A stretch of DNA of 14,421 nucleotides, taken from positions 1,111-15,531 of the forward strand of contig DNQP01000304.1 of assembly GCA_003500955.1 (NCBI GenBank), written 5' to 3'. This DNA is from Curvibacter sp. Lineage in GTDB: Bacteria; Pseudomonadota; Gammaproteobacteria; Burkholderiales; Burkholderiaceae_C. The position numbers and the translations under genes were made by a program. Below, piece after piece: positions 6,952 through 14,421 of this stretch (positions are counted from its first letter, which is position 1; each line of letters starts with the position of its first letter). The notes beneath the pieces were generated by a model. The model saw only the letters and a program-made list of their open reading frames with translations. It was not told the DNA's origin and searched no databases.

Positions 6952-7004
6952 TAGTCCGGGGGCCGTACGGGGCCGTGGGTGTCAGCCTGCGGCGGGCTTG
7001 CAGC

Positions 7005-8108
7005 TCAGCGCCGGAAGCGTCCGTCGGCCGTGATGATGGACAGGTCGGCGAAATCCAGGCCGGAGTGGTCCTTGGCGCTGAAGTTCACCTCCAGCCCGCC
7101 GATGTCGAACTTGCTGAAGCTTTCCAGTGCGGCGTGGACCCGGGCGCGCGTGGGCTTGTCGCCGGCGCGGCGCAGGCCCTCGACCAGCACCTTGGCGGCG
7201 GCAAAGCCCTCCAGCATGGCCGGCGTCACTTCCGGCACGCCCTTGGCGCGCGCCAGGTCGCCGGCTTCCTTGACCAGGGGATAGTTCAAGGACTGCGGGA
7301 ACACCTGGCTGACGATCACGCCACGTGCATGCTCGCCCAGGCTCTTGATGAAGCCGCCGGAGGCGTTGTTGGACTGGGTCACGATCTGGGCCGTGCTGCC
7401 GGCGGCGCGGATGGCCTTCACCGCATCGGCCGCCGCCACGCCCGAGGCGATCAGCACGATGGCCTGGGGGTTGGCGCGGGCCAGCGCCGGCGCGATGGTG
7501 GTGAAGTCCGGCTTGGTGCGGTCGTACTTGGCCACCATCACCGGCTTGAGCTTGGCCTGGTCCAGACCGCGCTGCGCACCCACCAGGATGTCGTTGCCGA
7601 AGCTGTCGTCGACGTGCAGCACCGCGATGCGATCGATACCAATCGTGACCAAGTGCTGGATGGCCTTTTCGGCCTCACGCTGGTAGGTGGCCCGGACGTT
7701 GAAGACGTACTTCTTGACCGGCTGATGCAGCACCATGGCGCCGGTGGAGGGGCCGATCAGGGCCACGCCATGCTGGTCCAGCAGGGGAATGATGGCTTCG
7801 GTATGCGGGGTGCCCCGGTTCAGGAACAACGCCACCACATTGCGCTGCTCGATCAGGGTGCGGGCGTTCTCGGCCGCCAGCTTGGGATCGAACTTGTCGT
7901 CGAGCTGGATCAGCTCGATCTTCTGGCCGTTGACACCGCCCTTGGCATTGACCGCGTCGATGTACAGCAGGGCGCCGTCCGTGATTTCCTTCACGCCCAC
8001 CGCGGCAGTGCCGGTGAAACCCGCGGTCTGGCCGACCAGGATCTGTGCCTGTGCCTGGATACCCAGCAGCAGCCCCGCCAGGACTGCGGCGATACGTAGT
8101 GTCTTCAT
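7005..8108 (-). CDS. Periplasmic branched-chain amino acid-type ABC substrate-binding protein (copy 1)
   Basis: A 367-aa Peripla_BP_6/LivK-type binding protein, upstream paralogue of the neighbouring gene. The signal peptide is MKTLRIAAVLAGLLLGIQAQA with cleavage likely before QILVGQ. It shares long identical blocks with its neighbour, including LYIDAVNAKGG, ALFLNRGTPHTEAI, GPSTGAMVLHQPVKKY and FNVRATYQREAEK. The most divergent part is the central region around residues 165-235 (AVLHVDDSFGNDILVGAQRG and after), where the hinge and second lobe begin. Start ATG is the complement of 8106-8108; only a weak ribosome-binding site (AGCAG) precedes it. It is divergent from the uvrA-like gene with 134 bp between starts. 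The transporter partners are not in the window. Function as a solute receptor is secure at family level; substrate is unknown. Confidence 0.92.
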   Translation of the reverse strand: MKTLRIAAVLAGLLLGIQAQAQILVGQTAGFTGTAAVGVKEITDGALLYIDAVNAKGGVNGQKIELIQLDDKFDPKLAAENARTLIEQRNVVALFLNRGTPHTEAIIPLLDQHGVALIGPSTGAMVLHQPVKKYVFNVRATYQREAEKAIQHLVTIGIDRIAVLHVDDSFGNDILVGAQRGLDQAKLKPVMVAKYDRTKPDFTTIAPALARANPQAIVLIASGVAAADAVKAIRAAGSTAQIVTQSNNASGGFIKSLGEHARGVIVSQVFPQSLNYPLVKEAGDLARAKGVPEVTPAMLEGFAAAKVLVEGLRRAGDKPTRARVHAALESFSKFDIGGLEVNFSAKDHSGLDFADLSIITADGRFRR

Positions 8109-8143
8109 GTTCAGCTGCTTTTGCGGACCAACGATGAGTCACC

Positions 8144-8149
8144 ATTCTA
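8144..8149 (-). promoter_or_regulatory. Candidate -10 element for the binding-protein genes
   Basis: ATTCTA on the + strand reads TAGAAT on the - strand, one base from TATAAT, and lies 36 bp upstream of the copy 1 start. No good -35 hexamer is visible 16-18 bp further upstream, so this is tentative. Confidence 0.25.
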
Positions 8150-8208
8150 TGCCCGTCGCCCTACGCGCAGATTACGACCCTACGCCCACCTGTCCTGGGG
8201 CTTGCTCC

Positions 8209-8214
8209 TAGAAT
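8209..8214 (+). promoter_or_regulatory. Candidate -10 element for the uvrA-like gene
   Basis: TAGAAT lies 29 bp upstream of the preferred ATG 8243. It overlaps the alternative ATG at 8213, which argues against that start. No convincing -35 was found. No LexA box (CTGT-N8-ACAG) is visible in 8109-8242, so SOS control by this route is not supported. Confidence 0.3.
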
Positions 8215-8242
8215 GTTTGGGCCTTTAGCAGCGAGATCCACC

Positions 8243-11200
8243 ATGACCCAGGGAAGCATCCGCATCCGCGGCGCGCGTCAGCACAACCTCAAGAACCTCG
8301 ATCTGGATATCCGCACAGGGGAGCTCACGGTGGTCACCGGGCCCAGTGGCTCGGGCAAGTCCAGTCTGGTGTTCGACACCCTGTACGCCGAAGGCCAGCG
8401 TCGTTACGTGGAGACCTTCAGCGCCTATGCGCGCCAGTTCCTGGACCGCATGGACAAGCCCGCCGTGGACCGCGTGGAAGGCGTGCCCCCGGCCATTGCC
8501 ATCGACCAGACCAATCCGGTGCGTTCCTCGCGCTCCACGGTCGGCACGATGACCGAGCTCAACGACCACCTCAAGCTGCTCTACGCGCGCGCGGCCCAGC
8601 TGTTTGACAAACAGACGGCGCAGCCGGTGCGGCATGACTCGCCGGATTCGATCTACGCCGAGCTGCAGCAACGCGCCGCCGATGCCGGCGACCCGCGTCT
8701 GGTGCTGACCTTCCCGGTCGAGCTGCCTGGCAATACCAGCCGCGAGGAGATCGAGCAATGGCTCTCGGCCAGCGGCTTCACGCGCGTGCAGGCTGAGCGC
8801 GAGGTGGCCACGCCGGCCGGCCCGCGCAAGATCCTCGACGTGGTGGCAGATCGCTTCCGTCTCGCGGGCACCGAGCGCGCGCGCGTGGTCGAGGCCATCG
8901 AGGTCGCGCTCAAGCGCGGCAGCGGGCGTTTGAATGTCTACCGTATGCAGAGCGACGGTGAGGCCGGTCCCGCCGCCGGGCCGTCCCAAGGCGGTACAGC
9001 CCCCTCAGGGGGCAGCGAACCACGCGCAGCGGGGAGCGTGGGGGAGCCGAATATCTGGCGTTTCTCCACGGGGCTGCACTGCCCGGACAGCGACCTGCGC
9101 TACGCCGATCCCATCCCCTCCATGTTCTCCTTCAACTCGGCCGTGGGCGCCTGCGAGGTCTGCCGCGGCTTCGGCCGCGTGATCGGGGTGGACTACGGCC
9201 TGGTGATCCCGAACGACAAGCTCACGCTGCGCGCCGGCGCGATCAAGACCATCCAGACCCCGGCCTGGGCCGAATGTCAGGACGACCTCATGCGCCATGC
9301 CGAGGCGGCGGGCATCCCGCGCGACACGGCCTGGGGCAAGCTCACGCAGGAACAGAAGGACTGGGTCATCTATGGCTCGCCCAACTGGAAGGGGAAGTGG
9401 AACCAGCAGTGGTATGGCATCAAGCGCTTCTTCGAGTACCTGGAGAGCAAGGCCTACAAGATGCACATCCGCGTGCTGCTGTCCAAGTACCGCAGCTACA
9501 CGCCCTGCGAAACCTGCAACGGTGCGCGCCTGAAAACCGAGAGTTTGTTGTGGCGCATCGGCAGCAAGGAGGACGCCGATGCGGTGCTGGCCCCCGGCAA
9601 GCGCTTCCTGCCCGCGGGCACGCAGTGGACCCGCGCCCAGCTCGAAGCCCTGCCCGGACTGTGCCTGCACGACCTCATGCTGATGCCGCTGGACAAGCTG
9701 CGTGATTTCTTCGACCGCATCCGCGCGCGTGAGCTCAGTCTGCCCACCCACGGCGAGGGCGAGACCCAGGCGCTCAAGCTGCTCTTCGAAGAGATCGGCA
9801 CGCGCCTGAAATACCTCTGCGATGTGGGCATTGGCTACCTCACGCTGGACCGCCAGAGCCGCACGCTCTCGGGCGGCGAGGTGCAGCGCATCAACCTGAC
9901 GACCGCGCTGGGCACCTCGCTGGTCAACACGCTCTTCGTGCTGGACGAGCCCAGCATCGGCCTGCATCCGCGGGACATGCACCGCATCATCGAGGCCATG
10001 CAGCGCCTGCGCGACGCCGGCAACACGCTGGTGGTGGTCGAACACGATCCGGCCGTGATGTTCGCGGCCGACCGCATGATCGACATGGGCCCGGGACCGG
10101 GCGAGCGCGGCGGCCAGATCGTTTTCGACGGCAGCACGGAAGACCTGAAAAAGGCCGACACGCTGACGGGTGCCTACCTGGGCGCGCGCAAGCAGATCGG
10201 CATGGGCTTCAAGCGCATGGTGGCCGAGAACACGCCGCGCCTCATTCTCGAAGGTGCGCGCGAGCACAACCTCAAGAACGTCTCGGTCGACATTCCCCTG
10301 GGGCGTCTGGTCTGCGTGACCGGCGTCTCGGGCTCAGGCAAGTCCACGCTGATCCAGGACGTGCTGGCCCCCGCGCTGATGCGCCACTTCGGTCAGGCCA
10401 CGGAAACCCCAGGTGCGCATGACCGCCTGCTGGGCGCCGAGCAGCTGGCCGACGTGGTCTTTGTCGACCAGTCGCCCATCGGCAAGACCGCGCGCTCCAA
10501 CCCCGTGAGCTACGTGGGGGCCTGGGACGCGATCCGCGAGATCTATGCCAACGCACCGCTGTCGCGCCAGCGCGGCTACACCGCGGCCAAGTTCAGTGCC
10601 AACAGCGGCGACGGCCGCTGCCCCAGCTGCGGCGGCTCGGGCTTCGAGCACGTGGAGATGCAGTTCCTCAGCGACGTCTACCTGCGCTGCCCGGACTGCG
10701 ATGGCAAGCGTTTCCGGCCCGAGATCCTGGAGATCACGGTCGAGCGTGGCGGCAAACTGCTCAACGTGGCCGACGTGCTGGAGCTGACCGTCAGCGAAGC
10801 CGCGAGCCTGTTTGCGAGTGACCGCGACGTGATCCGCGCGCTGCAGCCCATCGTGGATGTCGGTTTGGAGTATGTGCGCCTGGGCCAGCCCGTGCCCACG
10901 CTCAGCGGCGGCGAGGCCCAGCGCCTCAAGCTGGCGGGCTTTCTGGCCGAGGCCGCGAAGAGCGCGAGCGCCAGCAAGCAGAGCTTGGCGAAGAAGGGCA
11001 CGCTCTTTCTCTTCGACGAACCCACCACGGGCCTGCACTTCGACGATATCGCCAAGCTCATGCGTGCCCTGCGCAAGCTGCTCGACGCCGGGCATTCCCT
11101 GCTGGTGATCGAGCACAACCTGGACGTGATGCGCGCCAGCGACTGGCTCATCGACCTCGGCCCCGAGGGCGGCGAGGCCGGCGGCCAGGTGGTGGCCGTG

Positions 11201-14062
11201 GGCACACCCGAGGAGCTGCGCGAGCATCCGGCCAGCCACACGGGCCGTGCCCTGCGCGAATACGCCTTGGCCATGGGCGAAGCCCACACGGTGCAAGAGG
11301 GCGCGGCGCGGTATCTGGGCTCGGCCTTCACGCCGGGCCACAAGCCGGCGCTGAAACGTACTGAGCTCAGCAACGACATCCAGATCGTCAACGCCAAGGA
11401 ACACAACCTCAAGGCGTTGAGCGTCAACATCCCGCGCGGCAAGTTCAATGTGATCACGGGCGTCAGCGGCTCGGGCAAGTCCACGCTGGCTTTCGACATC
11501 CTGTTCAACGAGGGGCAGCGTCGCTACCTCGAATCGCTCAACGCCTACGCGCGCAGCATCGTGCAGCCCGCGGGCCGGCCCGAGGTGGATGCGGTCTACG
11601 GCATCCCACCCACGGTGGCCATCGAGCAGCGCCTTTCGCGCGGCGGTCGCAAGTCCACGGTGGGCACGACCACCGAGGTCTGGCATTTCCTGCGCCTGCT
11701 CTACGTCAAGCTCGGTGTGCAGCACTGCATCCACGATGGCGCGGCCGTCGCGCCGCAGACCACCGAGAGCATCCTGGCCCAGCTGATGAAGCAGTTCAAG
11801 GAGCAGGAGATCGGTCTGCTCGCGCCGCTGGTGCTGAACCGCAAGGGCGTCTACACCGAACTGGCCGAATGGGCGCGCCCACGCGGCTACACCCATCTGC
11901 GCGTGGACGGCAACTTCCTGCCCACGCAGGGCTTCCCGCGCATCGACCGCTTCAAGGAGCACACCATCGAGCTGCCCGTGGCCAGCCTGGTGGTGGATCC
12001 CGGCAACGAAGCCGCGCTGCGCCTGGCGCTGAGCACGGCACTCGAACACGGCAAGGGCGTGCTGCATGTGCTCAGCGATCTGGACGGACTGCAGGAGGCG
12101 ATGAAGAGCGGCGAGTCCACGGCCCGCATCGGCAGCCTGCAGGTGTATTCCACCCAGCGCGCCTGCCCGGTCTGCGCCACATCCTACGCCGAGTTGGACC
12201 CGCGCCTCTTCTCCTACAACAGCAAGCATGGCTGGTGCCCGGACTGTGTGGGCACGGGCGTCAAGCTCAGCAAGGAGCAGCGCAAGGCGCTCGACGATTC
12301 CGTGCGCGACGACAAGGAGAAGGGTCGCGAGCAGACCTTTGCCGAGCCCGAGGTCGAGGACGTGGCCGATGTGGCCTGCCCGAGCTGCGAGGGCACGCGG
12401 CTCAACGCCACCGCCCGCGCCGTGAAGTTCAATGGCGTGGGCATTCCCGAGATCGCACGCCTGAGCGTGAGCGATGTGCGCGCCTGGGTCGAGACCCTGC
12501 AGGTCATCGGCCGCCTGAGCCAGCGCGAGAACGACATCGCGCGCGACCTGATTCCCGAGATCAAGAGCCGCCTCGAATTTCTGGAGCAGGTGGGCCTGGG
12601 TTACCTCACGCTGGACCGCGGCGCGCCCACGCTCTCCGGCGGCGAGGCGCAGCGCATCCGCCTGGCCGCGCAGCTGGGCAGCAATCTGCAGGGCGTGTGC
12701 TATGTGCTGGACGAGCCCACCATCGGCCTGCATGCGCGCGACAACCAGATCCTGCTCGATGCGCTCCATACCCTGAGCGAGCGCGGCAACACCCTGGTCG
12801 TGGTCGAGCACGACGAGGACACCATCCGCCGCGCCGACCACCTGATCGACATCGGGCCCAGCGCGGGCAAGCGCGGCGGCCGCCTCGTGGCCCAGGGCTC
12901 GGTCAGCGACCTGACGCAGACCGATGAGTCACAGACCGGTCGTTACCTGCTGCACGCCATGAAGCACCCGCTGCAGCCGCGCCGCGATGTCCAGTCCAAG
13001 GACCTGCCATGGTTGACCGTGGAGGGCGCGAGCCTGCACAACCTGCAGAACGTCACGGCCAAGCTGCCGCTCAAGCGTCTGGTCGCCGTGACCGGTGTCA
13101 GCGGCTCGGGCAAGTCCACGCTGGCGCGCGATGTGCTGCTGGCCAATGTGGCAGCGGTCGTCGCCAAGCGCGCGACCAACGCCGGACGCGACGCCTTGGC
13201 GCGCGGTGTGGATTGGAGCGGCTGCGAGGGCGTGAGCGGCTACGAAGCCGTGGACCGCGTGCTTGAAGTGGACCAGACGCCCATCGGCAAGACGCCGCGG
13301 TCCTGCCCGGCCACCTACATCGGTTTCTGGGACACCATCCGCAAGCTGTTTGCCGAGACCCTGGAGGCCAAGGCGCGCGGCTACGCAGCCGGGCGTTTCA
13401 GCTTCAATACCGGCGAGGGCCGCTGCCCCAGCTGCGAGGGCCAGGGCGTGCGCACCATCGAGATGAGTTTCCTCCCCGACGTCAAGGTGCTGTGCGAGTC
13501 CTGCAAGGGCGCGCGTTTCAACCCCGAGACCCTGGCCGTCACCTGGCGCGGCAAAAGCATCGGTGACGTGCTGCAGATGGAGGTGGACGAGGCCGTGGAG
13601 TTCTTTGCTTCCATGCCCAGCATCGCGCACCCGCTGCAGCTGCTCAAGGACGTGGGTCTGGGCTACCTCACGCTGGGCCAGCCTTCGCCGACCTTGAGTG
13701 GCGGCGAGGCGCAGCGTATCAAGCTGGTGACCGAACTCAGCAAGGTGAGGGATGAGATCGGGCGACGTGGGCAGAAGGCACCGCACACGCTGTATGTGCT
13801 GGACGAACCCACCGTGGGCCTGCACATGGCCGACGTCGACAAGCTGATCCGTGTGCTGCACCGCCTGGTGGACGGCGGCCACAGTGTGGTGGTGATTGAA
13901 CACGATCTGGACGTGATCGCCGAAGCCGACTGGATCGTGGACCTGGGCCCCGAAGGCGGCAAGGACGGCGGGCGTATCGTGGCTTCGGCGCCGCCCGAAG
14001 AGGTGGTGCGTCTGGGCACGCACACGGGGCGGGCGCTGGGGCCGGTGCTCGCGCGGGGCTGA
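8243..14062 (+). CDS. uvrA: Tandem-fused UvrA-like excinuclease ATPase (four ABC modules, 1939 aa)
   Basis: About twice the length of E. coli UvrA (940 aa): two UvrA halves head to tail. UvrA recognises DNA lesions as an ATP-dependent dimer and loads UvrB. Walker A loops are at 33-41 (GPSGSGKSS), 694-702, 1073-1081 and 1618-1626 (GVSGSGKST). LSGGE signatures are at 542, 887, 1464 and 1818; Walker B Asp-Glu pairs at 568-569, 925-926, 1490-1491 and 1854-1855; H-loop histidines at 601, 958, 1523 and 1887. UvrB-binding-like regions lie at ~137-236 and ~1192-1276. Zinc clusters are C793/796/816/819, C1308/1311/1332/1335 and C1728/1731/1751/1754; in the first half the equivalent site is C280/C304/C307 with Ser283 replacing a cysteine. 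A linker (~1010-1044) joins the halves. ATG 8243 is preferred over 8213, which overlaps a -10-like box. Burkholderiales often carry such fusions besides a normal uvrA, so repair role versus drug tolerance is open. Confidence 0.9.
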   Translation: MTQGSIRIRGARQHNLKNLDLDIRTGELTVVTGPSGSGKSSLVFDTLYAEGQRRYVETFSAYARQFLDRMDKPAVDRVEGVPPAIAIDQTNPVRSSRSTVGTMTELNDHLKLLYARAAQLFDKQTAQPVRHDSPDSIYAELQQRAADAGDPRLVLTFPVELPGNTSREEIEQWLSASGFTRVQAEREVATPAGPRKILDVVADRFRLAGTERARVVEAIEVALKRGSGRLNVYRMQSDGEAGPAAGPSQGGTAPSGGSEPRAAGSVGEPNIWRFSTGLHCPDSDLRYADPIPSMFSFNSAVGACEVCRGFGRVIGVDYGLVIPNDKLTLRAGAIKTIQTPAWAECQDDLMRHAEAAGIPRDTAWGKLTQEQKDWVIYGSPNWKGKWNQQWYGIKRFFEYLESKAYKMHIRVLLSKYRSYTPCETCNGARLKTESLLWRIGSKEDADAVLAPGKRFLPAGTQWTRAQLEALPGLCLHDLMLMPLDKLRDFFDRIRARELSLPTHGEGETQALKLLFEEIGTRLKYLCDVGIGYLTLDRQSRTLSGGEVQRINLTTALGTSLVNTLFVLDEPSIGLHPRDMHRIIEAMQRLRDAGNTLVVVEHDPAVMFAADRMIDMGPGPGERGGQIVFDGSTEDLKKADTLTGAYLGARKQIGMGFKRMVAENTPRLILEGAREHNLKNVSVDIPLGRLVCVTGVSGSGKSTLIQDVLAPALMRHFGQATETPGAHDRLLGAEQLADVVFVDQSPIGKTARSNPVSYVGAWDAIREIYANAPLSRQRGYTAAKFSANSGDGRCPSCGGSGFEHVEMQFLSDVYLRCPDCDGKRFRPEILEITVERGGKLLNVADVLELTVSEAASLFASDRDVIRALQPIVDVGLEYVRLGQPVPTLSGGEAQRLKLAGFLAEAAKSASASKQSLAKKGTLFLFDEPTTGLHFDDIAKLMRALRKLLDAGHSLLVIEHNLDVMRASDWLIDLGPEGGEAGGQVVAVGTPEELREHPASHTGRALREYALAMGEAHTVQEGAARYLGSAFTPGHKPALKRTELSNDIQIVNAKEHNLKALSVNIPRGKFNVITGVSGSGKSTLAFDILFNEGQRRYLESLNAYARSIVQPAGRPEVDAVYGIPPTVAIEQRLSRGGRKSTVGTTTEVWHFLRLLYVKLGVQHCIHDGAAVAPQTTESILAQLMKQFKEQEIGLLAPLVLNRKGVYTELAEWARPRGYTHLRVDGNFLPTQGFPRIDRFKEHTIELPVASLVVDPGNEAALRLALSTALEHGKGVLHVLSDLDGLQEAMKSGESTARIGSLQVYSTQRACPVCATSYAELDPRLFSYNSKHGWCPDCVGTGVKLSKEQRKALDDSVRDDKEKGREQTFAEPEVEDVADVACPSCEGTRLNATARAVKFNGVGIPEIARLSVSDVRAWVETLQVIGRLSQRENDIARDLIPEIKSRLEFLEQVGLGYLTLDRGAPTLSGGEAQRIRLAAQLGSNLQGVCYVLDEPTIGLHARDNQILLDALHTLSERGNTLVVVEHDEDTIRRADHLIDIGPSAGKRGGRLVAQGSVSDLTQTDESQTGRYLLHAMKHPLQPRRDVQSKDLPWLTVEGASLHNLQNVTAKLPLKRLVAVTGVSGSGKSTLARDVLLANVAAVVAKRATNAGRDALARGVDWSGCEGVSGYEAVDRVLEVDQTPIGKTPRSCPATYIGFWDTIRKLFAETLEAKARGYAAGRFSFNTGEGRCPSCEGQGVRTIEMSFLPDVKVLCESCKGARFNPETLAVTWRGKSIGDVLQMEVDEAVEFFASMPSIAHPLQLLKDVGLGYLTLGQPSPTLSGGEAQRIKLVTELSKVRDEIGRRGQKAPHTLYVLDEPTVGLHMADVDKLIRVLHRLVDGGHSVVVIEHDLDVIAEADWIVDLGPEGGKDGGRIVASAPPEEVVRLGTHTGRALGPVLARG
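8969..9049 (+). repeat. In-frame GC-rich dispersed-type repeat inside the uvrA-like gene
   Basis: About 80 bp encode a low-complexity Gly/Ala/Pro/Ser stretch (residues ~243-269) between the UvrB-binding-like region and the first zinc site. It contains a 15-nt palindrome, GCCCCCTCAGGGGGC (8999-9013), and a second stem, CCACGC (9020-9025) with GCGTGG (9036-9041). The composition and hairpins match the style of repeats scattered between Comamonadaceae genes. Its length keeps the frame. Its identity as a dispersed element is inference, since only one clear copy lies here. Confidence 0.6.
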
Positions 14063-14081
14063 AGCGTCCGCGTTCCGCAGG

Positions 14082-14100
14082 CTGCCCGTCTAACGGGCAG
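14082..14100 (+). terminator. Hairpin after the uvrA-like gene
   Basis: CTGCCCGT (14082-14089) and ACGGGCAG (14093-14100) form a perfect 8-bp stem with a CTA loop, 20 nt after the stop codon. No T tract follows, so if it contributes to termination it is not a classical intrinsic terminator. Confidence 0.4.
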
Positions 14101-14101
14101 G

Positions 14102-14126
14102 CCGTGCCAGCCCAATGCTGGCGCGG
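14102..14126 (+). terminator. Second hairpin after the uvrA-like gene
   Basis: CCGTGCCAGC (14102-14111) pairs with GCTGGCGCGG (14117-14126), 10 bp with one G-T wobble and a CCAAT loop. It starts 1 nt after the first hairpin. The following sequence is not T-rich until CTTTT at 14148-14152. The pair may jointly end transcription or protect the mRNA end. Confidence 0.4.
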
Positions 14127-14271
14127 TCTACGGGACTTGTTCAGGCACTTTTCCACAGTGTTAGCCACGGCGGCGCTGGATAAGTGCGGCGGTCGCCGGG
14201 TACCATGCACCATGCGGGATCCCATATCCGGGCGATGCGCGGGGGATACCTTCCTGCTAGTCTCTGCAATC

Positions 14272-14285
14272 TTGATACAAGTCAA
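14272..14285 (+). promoter_or_regulatory. FNR/Anr-like binding site
   Basis: TTGAT-ACAA-GTCAA matches the FNR/Anr consensus TTGAT-N4-ATCAA at 9 of 10 defined positions. It lies 5 bp before the ATG at 14291. That placement fits repression or a downstream start better than classical activation centred at -41.5. The match is seen; oxygen control is inference. Confidence 0.45.
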
Positions 14286-14290
14286 AAAGC

Positions 14291-14421
14291 ATGAAGACAC
14301 CCAAGCTCCTCCCGCTCTTCCTCCTTGCCCTGGTGGGAGGCCTGCAGCCCGCGCTGGCGCAGCACGCAGGCCATCAGCTCGCGGCGGTAACGTCTGCCGC
14401 GCCCGCGCCTGCGCCTGCGCC
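14291..14421 (+). CDS. 5' end of a secreted/periplasmic protein gene (runs off the window)
   Basis: Forty-three codons are visible. The frame opens MKTPKLLPLFLLALVGGLQP and reaches a probable signal-peptidase I site in ALA|QHAGHQ (after residue 23): Lys-rich start, Leu-rich core and small residues at -1 and -3. The mature start has two histidines (QHAGHQ), followed by an Ala/Thr/Ser stretch and an Ala-Pro repeat encoded by GCGCCT units that continues past base 14421. No good ribosome-binding site precedes the ATG; only AAAAAG is present. Too little is visible to name the family. The signal peptide and the alanine-proline linker point to an exported protein. It is separated from the uvrA-like gene by 228 bp holding two hairpins, so it is probably an independent transcription unit. 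Confidence 0.6.
   Translation, partial: MKTPKLLPLFLLALVGGLQPALAQHAGHQLAAVTSAAPAPAPA

Noticed and set aside
5853..8099. A 748-codon open frame on the + strand running antisense through both binding-protein genes and the gap between them.
   Set aside because: The - strand genes have signal peptides and full family motifs. The antisense product is His/Gly/Leu/Ala-rich with no recognisable domain and merely mirrors the duplicated genes, as expected in GC-rich DNA.
8109..8242. Search for an SOS (LexA) operator before the uvrA-like gene.
   Set aside because: No CTGT-N8-ACAG or close variant is visible in this gap.
10334..12841. An 835-codon open frame on the - strand inside the uvrA-like gene.
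   Set aside because: It is the antisense shadow of a highly conserved ATPase; its composition (Ala, Arg, His, Leu, Gln) is typical of reverse-frame GC-rich artefacts.
14149..14157. TTTTCCACA, a match to a relaxed DnaA box.
   Set aside because: Only one copy is present; there is no cluster, AT-rich unwinding region or dnaA/parAB/repA neighbour, so an origin is not supported.
14404..14421. GCGCCT repeat units considered as a phase-variable microsatellite.
   Set aside because: The unit is 6 nt, so copy-number change would not shift the frame; it encodes an ordinary Ala-Pro linker and is cut by the window edge.

Overview
This 14.4 kb window is GC-rich chromosomal DNA, densely coding. The gene content, codon use and low-complexity GC repeats fit a Betaproteobacterium of the order Burkholderiales, most likely family Comamonadaceae (Acidovorax/Variovorax/Hydrogenophaga type). 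That placement is inference from protein style; no rRNA is present to confirm it.

Left part (1-3668, + strand): the 3' end of a leucine/isovalerate-degradation operon. It holds the C-terminal part of the biotin-carrying subunit of methylcrotonyl-CoA carboxylase (mccA, biotinyl-lysine motif visible), a GhrA-type hydroxyacid dehydrogenase, hydroxymethylglutaryl-CoA lyase (mvaB), a four-cysteine DUF1289 protein and a DsbA-fold 2-hydroxychromene-2-carboxylate isomerase-like protein. Genes after mccA are spaced 1 nt, 5 nt and overlapping ATGA, so they are almost certainly co-transcribed. MCC and HMG-CoA lyase catalyse flanking steps of leucine breakdown to acetoacetate and acetyl-CoA; the roles of the other three here are not established.

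Middle (3669-8108): an intergenic region with a helically phased 11-bp tandem repeat and a hairpin, then a 550-aa MHS-type MFS transporter with an unusual ~120-residue periplasmic insert, an intrinsic terminator, and a 56-aa single-span membrane protein. On the - strand follow two tandem paralogous periplasmic substrate-binding proteins of the branched-chain amino acid (LivJ/LivK, Peripla_BP_6) type with no permease or ATPase genes beside them.

Right part (8109-14421): a giant UvrA-like protein of 1939 aa. It is two complete UvrA-type halves fused head to tail (four ABC ATPase modules), interrupted early by an in-frame, hairpin-rich DNA repeat, and with one apparent zinc-ligand loss in the first half. 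After a 228-bp gap with two hairpins and an FNR/Anr-like box, the 5' end of a secreted protein gene runs off the window.

No CRISPR, IS element, phage gene, tRNA or rRNA was seen. I did not find a clearly new system. The most notable items are the four-ATPase UvrA fusion with its in-frame repeat, the hairpin-bearing non-conserved stretch in mccA, the phased repeats before the transporter, and the FNR-like site lying against a start codon.
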